Shown: piece after piece, positions 1 to 6,880 of the stretch
Position numbering within the stretch: position 1 is the stretch's first letter
Layout: each line of letters starts with the position of its first letter
DNA from: an uncultured Eubacteriales bacterium
GTDB taxonomy: Bacteria; Bacillota_I; Bacilli_A; RF39; UBA660
DNA length: 8,942 nucleotides
Direction of reading: 5' to 3'
NCBI GenBank assembly: GCA_900313345.1
Contig: OMQW01000076.1
Location: forward strand, 1-8,942
Notes under the pieces: generated by a model
Told to the model about the DNA's origin: nothing
The model's database searches: none
Seen by the model: the letters and a program-made list of their open reading frames with translations, nothing else
Made by a program: the position numbers and the translations under genes

Positions 1-852
1 GGGCTTACTTAATATATCAAGAGGTGGAAGTTCATAACTAGCACTAACATTATCATGAAAAGCAGATTGAATTGGTGCTTCCTGTAGTTTATCTGAAACA
101 TTCTTAGAAGCATCAGTTATTTCTGAAATACTATTAATAACCTTTTTAGGTGGTTCTATATTAGTATCATTACCATCACTTATAATAACACTATTAAGAC
201 TCTTCTTTTCTTTAGCTTCTAATTCTTTCTCTTTTTTAAGCAATTTTTTCTTTTCTTTTTTAATTGCATTATTTTCTTTCATTTCACTATATTTTTCAAA
301 TATAAGATCAGCAATAGAAAAACCAGTAAATAATAAAATACCAGCTATAATCATTACCCATGCAACAATCTCCATACCAGCAAGAGAAAATAATGCATCA
401 AAAATAATTGCAAAAATAGCACCAATCAAACCTCCACCAACAGCAAAAGCATCTTTAACATATCCAGTACTATTAATAAAATTAAAGCCAGCAACTAATT
501 GATTAATAGTTTCCTTGAAAATATTCATAGAATTTCCATCATTTTGAACAACAAATTCCTTATGCATTAAAACAAGCAAACCAATTGTAGCAATATAAAT
601 ACCAATTAATTTAGTACTTAAGAAATTAGGCTTTTCTCTTTTTATAATCATATATGAACCAAGTATAAAAATAACAACAAGAAATACTAAATACATAGAA
701 CCAACTAGAAATAATGAAAATGATGATAGCATTCTACCAACAACACCATATTTACCTATTCCAAGTATAGAAATAAGAATAAATACTATTCCTAATAATT
801 CAGCTACATATTTAAATTCTTTTTTTTCTCTTCTTTTCTTTCTTTTGGCCAT
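1..852 (-). CDS. ftsK: DNA translocase FtsK/SpoIIIE, N-terminal part (cut by window edge)
   Basis: Open without a stop from ATG at 852 to base 1, giving the first 284 residues; the motor domain lies beyond the window. Visible parts: a very basic N-terminus (MAKRKKRREKK), hydrophobic segments at about residues 16-34, 44-70, 82-97, 139-159 and 160-178, then a charged Lys/Glu-rich linker (about 185-220), and finally YELPPLDIL (273-281), the conserved motif that precedes the alpha/beta motor domain in SpoIIIE/FtsK proteins. The family forms membrane-anchored hexameric ATPases at the septum that pump DNA during division or sporulation. The start is supported by AAGGATG seven bases upstream and by an extended -10 promoter at 875-883, so the gene is probably transcribed separately from yqeH. 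Whether it is the division (FtsK/SftA-like) or SpoIIIE type cannot be told without the rest; the membrane-spanning N-terminus argues against soluble SftA. Confidence 0.93.
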   Translation of the reverse strand, partial: MAKRKKRREKKEFKYVAELLGIVFILISILGIGKYGVVGRMLSSFSLFLVGSMYLVFLVVIFILGSYMIIKREKPNFLSTKLIGIYIATIGLLVLMHKEFVVQNDGNSMNIFKETINQLVAGFNFINSTGYVKDAFAVGGGLIGAIFAIIFDALFSLAGMEIVAWVMIIAGILLFTGFSIADLIFEKYSEMKENNAIKKEKKKLLKKEKELEAKEKKSLNSVIISDGNDTNIEPPKKVINSISEITDASKNVSDKLQEAPIQSAFHDNVSASYELPPLDILSKP

Positions 853-859
853 AAAAACA

Positions 860-866
860 CATCCTT
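860..866 (-). promoter_or_regulatory. Ribosome-binding site of ftsK
   Basis: AAGGATG on the minus strand, seven bases before the ATG at 852. It supports this start for the partial translocase gene. It begins only a few bases after the expected transcription start of the promoter just upstream. Confidence 0.75.
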
Positions 867-874
867 ATATAAAA

Positions 875-883
875 ATTATAACA
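875..883 (-). promoter_or_regulatory. Extended -10 promoter of ftsK
   Basis: The minus strand reads TGTTATAAT, a perfect TATAAT with the TGn extension that can substitute for a good -35. No convincing -35 sits at 16-18 bases; the nearest TTG (TTGCTT) is 21 bases away. The predicted start of transcription near 868 would give a leader of only about 16 bases. The site lies between the yqeH terminator and ftsK, which fits a separate transcription unit. Confidence 0.65.
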
Positions 884-931
884 CCTATAAATTATTAATA
901 AAAGCAAAAACGTAAATTAAACAATTTCTTT

Positions 932-969
932 ACAAAAAAACAAAAAAAGATAATTAAATTAAATTATCT
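932..969 (-). terminator. Rho-independent terminator of the smc-yqeG-yqeH unit
   Basis: On the minus strand AGATAATT (969-962) and AATTATCT (955-948) are perfect inverted complements (8 bp) around a 6-base loop, followed by a T tract with one G and one final interruption (947-932). The stem is almost all A-T, but the T tract is long. The hairpin contains the last codons and the TAA stop of yqeH (954-956), so the terminator is built into the coding end. Confidence 0.7.
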
Positions 970-1955
970 CTAAGAAAATTATTAATTTTCTGATCTAAAT
1001 ATAAATCAAAATTACACTTTTCAACCATTTTAATAAACCCAAGTCCTTCAATAACTAAATCTTTATTATAAGAAGCACTAATATTTTTTTTATTTAAATT
1101 ATAAAGAGTATCATGTCTTGAAGTATTTATTTTTTTAACTTTAATATTATTAGACATATATAAAGTAAAACTATTTCTATCGCCATCTAAATAATCAATT
1201 CTTGCATAATCATCAATAATTAAACTTTGACCTTTCTTAATTTGATAAGTTTTAGGTCTTATTTCTTTTTTAGCATTAAGTATTTTTAATTCTTTACTAT
1301 TAATATAAGCTGTAATTGAATTATTTGAAGTATAACCAGGTGTATCAATAACAGTTAAGTAATCATTAATAACAATTGAAATACTACTAAGTGTTGTACT
1401 AGGAAGTGGTGAAATGGTAAGTTCTCTTTCACTATCACTATAATTTTTAATTAATTTATTTATTAAAGTACTTTTACCTGCATTAGTATTTCCAATAACA
1501 TAAACATTTTTTGTTGTTTGAAAAAACTTTATACGTGCTAATAAGTAATCAATATTATAATTTTTCTCACTACTTATAATAATAATATCATTAAAGAATG
1601 TATATCTTTCTTTAAAGTACTGTACAAGTTTTAACTCATTAACACTTTTAGGAAGTACATCCCTTTTATTTAAAACAAGAATAACATTATTATTTAAACG
1701 TTCTCTAAATAAATTTAAGTCTTCTGGTACATTTAAAATATCTGCAACATAAACAACTAAATCCTTAGTTTCATTAATAGAATCTAATAATTCTAAGAAT
1801 TCATCTTCAGACTTTGTAACATTTTCATATTCACCATAATTTTTAAGTCTAAAGCATCTCATACATAAATTATTATCAAGTGAAGTAGTATATCCAGGAT
1901 TTTTAATATTTTCATCTTGTAAAACAACTCCACACCCTTCACAAATTTTACTCAT
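954..1955 (-). CDS. yqeH: Circularly permuted GTPase YqeH, 30S ribosome assembly
   Basis: A 333-residue protein when started at MSKICEGCG. It carries an N-terminal zinc finger (C5, C8, C31, C34) and then GTPase motifs in permuted order: G4 NKRD (96-99), G5 SSE (128-130), G1 GNTNAGKST (155-163), G2 PSTT (185-188) and G3 DTPG (204-207), followed by a C-terminal domain of the family. YqeH proteins are cytoplasmic GTPases needed for 30S subunit biogenesis in Bacillus; the length is a little below the roughly 366 residues of B. subtilis (from memory). An in-frame ATG at 1991 would add 12 residues, but the strong AGAGGTAG at 1961-1968 and the start of the zinc finger favour 1955. The gene overlaps the end of yqeG by 8 bases (ATGAGTAA), which suggests translational coupling. 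It is last in the smc unit. Confidence 0.95.
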   Translation of the reverse strand: MSKICEGCGVVLQDENIKNPGYTTSLDNNLCMRCFRLKNYGEYENVTKSEDEFLELLDSINETKDLVVYVADILNVPEDLNLFRERLNNNVILVLNKRDVLPKSVNELKLVQYFKERYTFFNDIIIISSEKNYNIDYLLARIKFFQTTKNVYVIGNTNAGKSTLINKLIKNYSDSERELTISPLPSTTLSSISIVINDYLTVIDTPGYTSNNSITAYINSKELKILNAKKEIRPKTYQIKKGQSLIIDDYARIDYLDGDRNSFTLYMSNNIKVKKINTSRHDTLYNLNKKNISASYNKDLVIEGLGFIKMVEKCNFDLYLDQKINNFLRDNLI

Positions 1956-2463
1956 AATATCTACCTCTTTTAAACACTCCTTTAGAAGCATAATACTTAA
2001 AAATAATCTTCTCTAACAATCTGTTAAAGTATGTCATTTTCAAGTCCTTTTTTCCTAAAGGATCAACAAGTATTGTCATTATACCATATTTTTTTCCAGA
2101 AATCATATCAGTAATTAATTGATCCCCTATCATAACCATTTCATCTTTCTTAAAATGATATTCTTTATGAAGTTTTCTTAGTCCTCTAGTAAAAGGTTTC
2201 ATAGCTTTACTAATAATCTCAATATCAAGTTTTTCCTTATAAGGTAAAGCTCTCTTACCATTTCCATTAGTAATTATGAAAACTTTAAAATCTTTAGATA
2301 ATTTATTAATTAATTTAACTACTCTTATAGGACATTCTACCTCATCTAAAAGAGCAAGAGTATTATCAAGATCAAATAAAAGAACCTTAATACCCATACT
2401 CTTTAATTTTTTATAAGGAATATCTTCCACTTTATTTTTATACATATTTGGAACAAGTCTCAT
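1948..2463 (-). CDS. yqeG: YqeG-family HAD phosphatase
   Basis: A 171-residue HAD-superfamily (subfamily IIIA) hydrolase. Motif I is DLDNT (31-35, nucleophile D31, acid/base D33), motif II is T65-N66 in IITNG, motif III is K89 in KAMKP, and motif IV is GDQLITD (113-119, D114 and D119). All catalytic positions are present, so an active phosphatase is likely. The physiological substrate of YqeG is not established to my knowledge. It starts 11 bases after the smc stop, with AGGTGAT at 2467-2473 as ribosome-binding site, and overlaps yqeH by 8 bases. The yqeG-yqeH pair is conserved in Bacillus, where aroE and nadD genes follow; here the pair follows smc and those genes are absent. Confidence 0.93.
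   Translation of the reverse strand: MRLVPNMYKNKVEDIPYKKLKSMGIKVLLFDLDNTLALLDEVECPIRVVKLINKLSKDFKVFIITNGNGKRALPYKEKLDIEIISKAMKPFTRGLRKLHKEYHFKKDEMVMIGDQLITDMISGKKYGIMTILVDPLGKKDLKMTYFNRLLEKIIFKYYASKGVFKRGRYYE
1961..1968 (-). promoter_or_regulatory. Ribosome-binding site that sets the yqeH start
   Basis: AGAGGTAG lies five bases before the ATG at 1953-1955, inside the last codons of yqeG. It decides between this start and the upstream ATG at 1989-1991, which would add MLLKECLKEVDI before the zinc-finger region. Confidence 0.8.
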
Positions 2464-2466
2464 ATA

Positions 2467-2473
2467 ATCACCT
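2467..2473 (-). promoter_or_regulatory. Ribosome-binding site of yqeG (GGTGAT type)
   Basis: AGGTGAT followed by TAT and then ATG. It begins right after the smc TAG stop (2475-2477). The same GGTGATTATATG context recurs at 6329, 8414 and, with one change, 7685 and 8881. Confidence 0.7.
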
Positions 2474-2474
2474 A

Positions 2475-5420
2475 CTAATTAACATGTTCATTTAATTTTA
2501 CACTAACAAGTTTAGAAACGCCAGATTCTTGCATAGTAATACCATATAAAGTATCAGCATATTCCATGGTTTTCTTTTTATGTGTAATAATTAAGAACTG
2601 AGTTTTATTTCTATAATTAGCTAAATATTTACCAAAAGTATCTACATTAGCTTCATCAAGAGCAGCCTCGACCTCATCAAACAAACAGAAAGGAACTTTT
2701 CTAATATTAAGAATTGCAAATAATAAACTAATGGCAGTTAAAGTCTTTTCACCACCAGAAAGTAAACTAATAGATTTTAATTTCTTTCCAGGAGGGCAAG
2801 CATAAATAACAACTCCAGTATTTAACATATCATCTTTATCAGTAAGGTTAAGTTTAGCACTACCTCCACCAAATAAACACTTAAATACTTTATCAAACTC
2901 TTCATTTAAAGCATAATAAGTTTTAGTAAATTCTTCCTCAATAACACTATCCATCTCTTTCATAATTTCATTTAAAGTATTAATAGCACCAAGCAAATCA
3001 TCTTTTTGACTACATAAGAAATCATATCTAGTTTTAACATCCTCATATTCAGCAATAGCATCTAAATTAACCATACCAATTTTCTTTAAATTACTCTTTA
3101 TAATCATAACCTTTTGATAAGCTAAATCACGATCAATAGTAAGAGAATAATTTTCTCTAGCCTTTTCATATGTTAAAGTATAATCTTCATTTAAAATATT
3201 TAAAGCATTATCAAGTTTATTATCAATTGAAGCAAGTTTAATAGTAATCTCATTAATATTCTTTTCTAAATTATGAATCTCACTATTCTTAATTTTATAT
3301 AAACTACTAACTTCATCAATCTTATCTTTAATTCTATCAATCTCTTTATTATTATCATCAATATCTTTACTAATAATATCCTTATCATTATTAAGATTAT
3401 TATACTTCTTTAAAATATCTTCTAATGCACTAGATAAACTATTAGAAGTAACTTTCTTTAAACTACTAATTACAACATCTAAATTAGCAATTTTATTTTC
3501 AAGTTCAGAAAGCTCCCTATTATAAGTATCCAAATTATTTTTATATTCTATTTCTAAATGACTAAGTTTTAAATACTTATCATTTACTTTAGTACTTAAT
3601 ATGTTAATTTCTTCAATCTCTTTTTGAATGTTTTTCTTTTCTTCTTCTTTATTAAGTAAACTATCCTTTAAAAATGAAATTTCTTGTTTTAAAGTAATAG
3701 CACTACCTTTTTTCTTTAAAGAACCACCTGTAATAGAACCACCAACATTAATAACATCACCATCCAGTGATATAACTTTAAATCTTCTATTAACATACTT
3801 AGAAAGTCTAGTACTTGAATCTAAATCATTACTAATAAGTATTAATCCTAATTGATTTTTAACAATATTTTCAAATCTTTTATCATAAGAAACTAAAGAA
3901 TCAAGTGTACCAATAAAATCATTATTATTTGATAAATTATTTATAGTTTCATAATCAACTTCTCTGCCCTTTATAATATCAAGAGGAAAGAAAGTACATC
4001 TACCAAGATTTTCTCTTTTTAAATAATTAACCGCATTCTTAGAATCCATTTCGCTTTCGGTAATGATAAAATTTCTAGAACTTGCAATAGCAACATCTAA
4101 AGCTTTCTCATATTTACTATCAGTATTAACTAAATTACCAAAAATATTAATAATACCAGATAAACTAGATTCATTTAAAATTCTTTTAATAACTGGAGGT
4201 AAGAAAGAAAAGCTTTCAATCTCATCATTTAATGAATCAATTTTACAATTAATACTAATAATATCTTGCTCTAAAGTAGAAAACTTATTTCTTAAATAAT
4301 TATATTTATTTTTTACATCTTCTCTTTCCCTATTTAAACTAATAACATCCTCACTATGAGAATTAATATTATTATTAATAGAATCAATATCTGCTAATAA
4401 TTTATTTTTCTTAAATTGATATTCACTCATCAAAACAAGTTTTTCACTTAAAGCTTTAGAGTCTTCATTAATATTGTTATTATTGTTTTTTTCTTCTAAT
4501 AATATTTTTTCACTATTAACTAAAGATATTTCTTTAACTTTTTCAATCAATTTATTATTAAGTTTTGATTGTTTATTTAAAAGATTATCAAGTAAATTAT
4601 TATATTTTAATATTTCACTATCGCCTTTAGAACTATCTATTGATGAACTAGCAAGTTCCTCTTCTAATTTCTTTTTCTTTTCTTCTAAAACTTTCTTTTT
4701 CTCACTATAGTTATAAATATCATAAGCAAGTAAAGCAACCTCTAAATTTTCAAGTTCTTCTTTATTTTCTTTATACTCTAAAGCTTTTTCACTTTGTATT
4801 CTAAGAGGTTCTACTCTAGTTGAAAGTTCTTTAATAATGTCTTCAACTCTATCTAAATTTATATTAGTTTTTTCAAGTTTTCTAATAGCTTCTTCTTTAC
4901 GTTTCTTATATTTAACAACACCAGCAGCTTCTTCGACAATCTCCCTAGTACTACTACTAGATTCAGAAAGTATTTGAGAAACTTCACCTTGTCCAATAAT
5001 ATTAAAAGAACTTTTACCCATACCAGTATCTAATAATATATTAATAATATCTTTAAGTCTACATCTTTCACCATTTAAAAAATATTCATTTTCACCAGTT
5101 CTATAAGCCTTACGTTTAATAGATATTTCAGAATAATCTAAATTAATATACTTATCACTATTATCAAAAATAAGTTCAACATAACAAGTATTTAATGGGT
5201 TACGTGATTTGCTACCTGAAAAAATAATATCACTCATAGAATTATCACCACGAAGTTGTTTAACACTTTGTTCACCAAGAACCCAACGAACTGCATCAAC
5301 AACATTACTCTTACCAGAACCATTAGGACCTACAATACAAGTAATTTCATCATCTAACTCTATTTCAATTTTATCTGCAAAACTTTTAAATCCATTTGCA
5401 ACAATCTTTTTTAAATACAT
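2475..5420 (-). CDS. smc: Chromosome segregation/condensation ATPase SMC
   Basis: A 981-residue protein with the full SMC layout. The N-terminal head has Walker A GPNGSGKSN (31-39), the R-loop region QLRGD (55-59) and the Q-loop GQGE (143-146). Coiled coil one runs about 176-404, the hinge about 405-575 with the Gly-rich INVGGSITGGS (557-567), and coiled coil two about 576-790. The C-terminal head has signature LLSGGEKTLTA (886-896) and Walker B with catalytic glutamate CLFDEVEAALDE (912-923, D915 and E916). SMC dimers with ScpA/ScpB organise the bacterial chromosome. It is about 200 residues shorter than B. subtilis SMC (1186), with the loss in the coiled arms, so heads and hinge look complete. 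It starts at the classic MYLKKIVANGFKSF with AAGGATT seven bases upstream and its own promoter. The usual neighbours rnc and ftsY are absent; yqeG follows 11 bases later. TAG stop. Confidence 0.98.
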   Translation of the reverse strand: MYLKKIVANGFKSFADKIEIELDDEITCIVGPNGSGKSNVVDAVRWVLGEQSVKQLRGDNSMSDIIFSGSKSRNPLNTCYVELIFDNSDKYINLDYSEISIKRKAYRTGENEYFLNGERCRLKDIINILLDTGMGKSSFNIIGQGEVSQILSESSSSTREIVEEAAGVVKYKKRKEEAIRKLEKTNINLDRVEDIIKELSTRVEPLRIQSEKALEYKENKEELENLEVALLAYDIYNYSEKKKVLEEKKKKLEEELASSSIDSSKGDSEILKYNNLLDNLLNKQSKLNNKLIEKVKEISLVNSEKILLEEKNNNNNINEDSKALSEKLVLMSEYQFKKNKLLADIDSINNNINSHSEDVISLNREREDVKNKYNYLRNKFSTLEQDIISINCKIDSLNDEIESFSFLPPVIKRILNESSLSGIINIFGNLVNTDSKYEKALDVAIASSRNFIITESEMDSKNAVNYLKRENLGRCTFFPLDIIKGREVDYETINNLSNNNDFIGTLDSLVSYDKRFENIVKNQLGLILISNDLDSSTRLSKYVNRRFKVISLDGDVINVGGSITGGSLKKKGSAITLKQEISFLKDSLLNKEEEKKNIQKEIEEINILSTKVNDKYLKLSHLEIEYKNNLDTYNRELSELENKIANLDVVISSLKKVTSNSLSSALEDILKKYNNLNNDKDIISKDIDDNNKEIDRIKDKIDEVSSLYKIKNSEIHNLEKNINEITIKLASIDNKLDNALNILNEDYTLTYEKARENYSLTIDRDLAYQKVMIIKSNLKKIGMVNLDAIAEYEDVKTRYDFLCSQKDDLLGAINTLNEIMKEMDSVIEEEFTKTYYALNEEFDKVFKCLFGGGSAKLNLTDKDDMLNTGVVIYACPPGKKLKSISLLSGGEKTLTAISLLFAILNIRKVPFCLFDEVEAALDEANVDTFGKYLANYRNKTQFLIITHKKKTMEYADTLYGITMQESGVSKLVSVKLNEHVN

Positions 5421-5426
5421 ACTATC

Positions 5427-5433
5427 AATCCTT
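5427..5433 (-). promoter_or_regulatory. Ribosome-binding site of smc
   Basis: AAGGATT, six bases before the ATG at 5420. It supports the start at MYLKKI, the usual N-terminus of the family. Confidence 0.7.
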
Positions 5434-5442
5434 ACAACATTA

Positions 5443-5470
5443 ATTATACAATAAAATTAAATAATATCAA
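5443..5470 (-). promoter_or_regulatory. Sigma-A type promoter of smc-yqeG-yqeH
   Basis: On the minus strand TTGATA (5470-5465) is separated by 16 bases from a perfect TATAAT (5448-5443). The predicted start of transcription near 5436 leaves a leader of about 16 bases, directly before the ribosome-binding site AAGGATT (5427-5433). It lies just downstream of the terminator of the previous unit, as expected for a new transcription unit. Confidence 0.8.
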
Positions 5471-5492
5471 AGAAAAAAAGGCAAAAAGCCTT
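5471..5492 (-). terminator. Rho-independent terminator of the envelope gene cluster
   Basis: On the minus strand AAGGC (5492-5488), loop TTTTT, GCCTT (5482-5478), then TTTTT, C and T. The stem is short (5 bp) but has three G-C pairs, the best in the window, and the T tract follows at once. It starts 5 bases past the TGA stop of the NodB-like gene (5498-5500) and precedes the smc promoter. Confidence 0.85.
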
Positions 5493-5497
5493 ATTTA

Positions 5498-6325
5498 TCA
5501 CTCACTTAAAAGTTCTTTTAATTTAACTATACTATACCCTTTATTTAAAATATATTTAATACTTGAATTAAGCTCTCCATCATAATAAGGCATCTTAATA
5601 ATTAATCCATTCTTTAAATTGGTTTTAATATTATATAAAAGTGAATTATTAATAATAACATTAGGTACAATAGTATTTAATTTATATGAAGAACATAATT
5701 TAAGTATTCTCCTATTTTTAAAATCACTTAAACAAAATAAATTATCACTCTTCTTTATATCTCTTAATAAATCTAAACTACTTTTAAAATAAATTCTATC
5801 ATAAGAACCATCGTAATTTAAAAGTTCAATTTCATGACCATCATAAATAAGTTTATTAACTAAATTGTAATTATTATCAAGCATCTTACCATCTATAAAG
5901 AATGTCGCTTTAATATTATTTTGATCTAATATATTAAGAATAGAACTAATATCAATATTATTATCAATACTATAAATAAAACTAATCATTTTATTATTTT
6001 TATTACCAGAAACAACAAACTTATCATAATATTTATTAATACTCTTTTTAGGTTTAACTTCATTAAATACATATAAACTCTCATCGTATCTATGATATTT
6101 ATTCATCTTATTAAAACTTTCGTTAGAATTAACCTTAAGTCCACTAGTCCCTGGAACAACTTCATCATTATTAATAGTAGCAGATATACTTTCTCTTTCA
6201 TATTTATTCTTATTTTTATTAATTTCTTTCATAATAGGATTATAATTTTTAACAATAGAAATGCAAATATTACTATAAATAATGCTAAATATAAATAAAC
6301 TAATTGATACAATAATCTTCTTCAT
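5498..6325 (-). CDS. Membrane-anchored NodB/polysaccharide-deacetylase-like protein, probably inactive
   Basis: A 275-residue protein. A basic start and a hydrophobic segment (about 4-24) form a signal anchor. An unrecognised region follows (about 50-110: VPGTSGLKVN, then KPKKSINKYYDKFVVSG), then a NodB-like domain (about 112-272). The fold is recognised from ISSILNILDQNNIKATFFIDG (127-146), GHEIELL (163-169) and the ending NKGYSIVKLKELL (261-273), all matching typical deacetylase strands. However, the metal-binding aspartate motif (usually TFDDG) reads IYSID here, and the usual HxxxH after GHE is LLNYDGSYD, so the Asp-His-His triad is missing. It is therefore probably a glycan- or partner-binding pseudoenzyme, outside the membrane; this is inference. 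It is last after mreD, with GGTGAT at 6329-6334 and a hairpin between the two genes. Stop is TGA followed at once by in-frame TAA. Confidence 0.75.
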   Translation of the reverse strand: MKKIIVSISLFIFSIIYSNICISIVKNYNPIMKEINKNKNKYERESISATINNDEVVPGTSGLKVNSNESFNKMNKYHRYDESLYVFNEVKPKKSINKYYDKFVVSGNKNNKMISFIYSIDNNIDISSILNILDQNNIKATFFIDGKMLDNNYNLVNKLIYDGHEIELLNYDGSYDRIYFKSSLDLLRDIKKSDNLFCLSDFKNRRILKLCSSYKLNTIVPNVIINNSLLYNIKTNLKNGLIIKMPYYDGELNSSIKYILNKGYSIVKLKELLSE

Positions 6326-6328
6326 ATA

Positions 6329-6334
6329 ATCACC
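6329..6334 (-). promoter_or_regulatory. Ribosome-binding site of the NodB-like gene (GGTGAT type)
   Basis: GGTGAT then TAT and ATG (6323-6325). GGTGAT pairs with AUCACC of the 16S rRNA 3' end, 3' of the usual GGAGG register, giving a spacing of only three bases by this count. Confidence 0.65.
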
Positions 6335-6355
6335 AATAAATTATATGAATTAAAT

Positions 6356-6384
6356 AAAAAAAATATCTATTATTTTAGATATTT
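6356..6384 (-). terminator. AT-rich terminator or attenuator hairpin after mreD
   Basis: On the minus strand AAATATCTA (6384-6376) and TAGATATTT (6369-6361) are perfect complements (9 bp) around a 6-base loop, followed by TTTTT (6360-6356) and a further AT-rich run. The loop contains the TAA stop of mreD (6370-6372). Only one G-C pair is in the stem, so it may be leaky and act as an attenuator ahead of the NodB-like gene rather than a full stop. Confidence 0.55.
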
Positions 6385-6879
6385 AAAAGAAAGTTTATTA
6401 TTATTTTTCATAAATTTATTAATAACTAAATAAATAATTGTTCCATAAATAATATTAGATATCATAGAAGATTTAACAATATAAATATATTTATTAAAAC
6501 TAATAGGAACTAAATTAAATATAAATATAAGTATACTAAATACAAAATAATATAAAGAAATAATAAATATAATATATATAATATTTTTAATAATGCTATT
6601 TTCTAAATTATTATATATATAAATAGAAATTAATCCAACAAATAAAAATAAAAAGCCATTTAATAAAAATAAGTTAGTAAAAAACAAATCATAAATAACT
6701 CCATATATAAATGAATATATTAAATACATCTTGTCATCTTTAAATAAAGGATATATAGAATAAACAGTAATAACAGAAAATAAAGTAGTAAATAAACTAA
6801 GATTATTATTTAAAAAGGGTAAAAAAAGTCCAAGTATAAGTTCTAAATAAATAGAAATAAAACTAATAATAAATATCAT
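6370..6879 (-). CDS. mreD: Rod-shape-determining membrane protein MreD
   Basis: A 169-residue, strongly hydrophobic protein with about six membrane segments (roughly 3-22, 27-45, 51-70, 72-90, 97-121, 137-156). The segment GVIYDLFF (60-67) matches the G-x-x-x-D-hydrophobic signature of the third helix region in MreD. MreD is part of the elongasome with MreC, MreB, RodA and PBP2 and helps direct side-wall peptidoglycan synthesis. It begins one base after the mreC stop (TAA, T, ATG), with AAAGGAG at 6890-6896 inside the end of mreC, so it is translationally coupled. Identification rests on position after mreC plus the membrane pattern, as MreD sequences diverge quickly. Confidence 0.9.
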   Translation of the reverse strand: MIFIISFISIYLELILGLFLPFLNNNLSLFTTLFSVITVYSIYPLFKDDKMYLIYSFIYGVIYDLFFTNLFLLNGFLFLFVGLISIYIYNNLENSIIKNIIYIIFIISLYYFVFSILIFIFNLVPISFNKYIYIVKSSMISNIIYGTIIYLVINKFMKNNNKLSFKYLK

Positions 6880-6880
6880 A

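Noticed and set aside
1956..1991. Upstream ATG extending YqeH by 12 residues
   Set aside because: It lies deep inside yqeG and has no good ribosome-binding site, while the ATG at 1955 has a strong one and starts the zinc finger in the usual place.
3628..3855. Plus-strand reading frame of 75 codons inside smc
   Set aside because: Antisense to smc coding sequence, low-complexity Leu/Ser/Phe product, no ribosome-binding site or known domain. The same holds for plus-strand frames at 4063-4299, 4474-4710, 5209-5454 and 6092-6298.
4466..4492. Simple repeat in smc coding for a run of asparagines
   Set aside because: A short AAT/AAC run in a coiled-coil region of an AT-rich genome; expected from composition and not a functional repeat.
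6340..6345. TATAAT directly before the NodB-like gene as a promoter
   Set aside because: The transcript would start within the ribosome-binding site and the -35 position reads AGATAT; probably chance.
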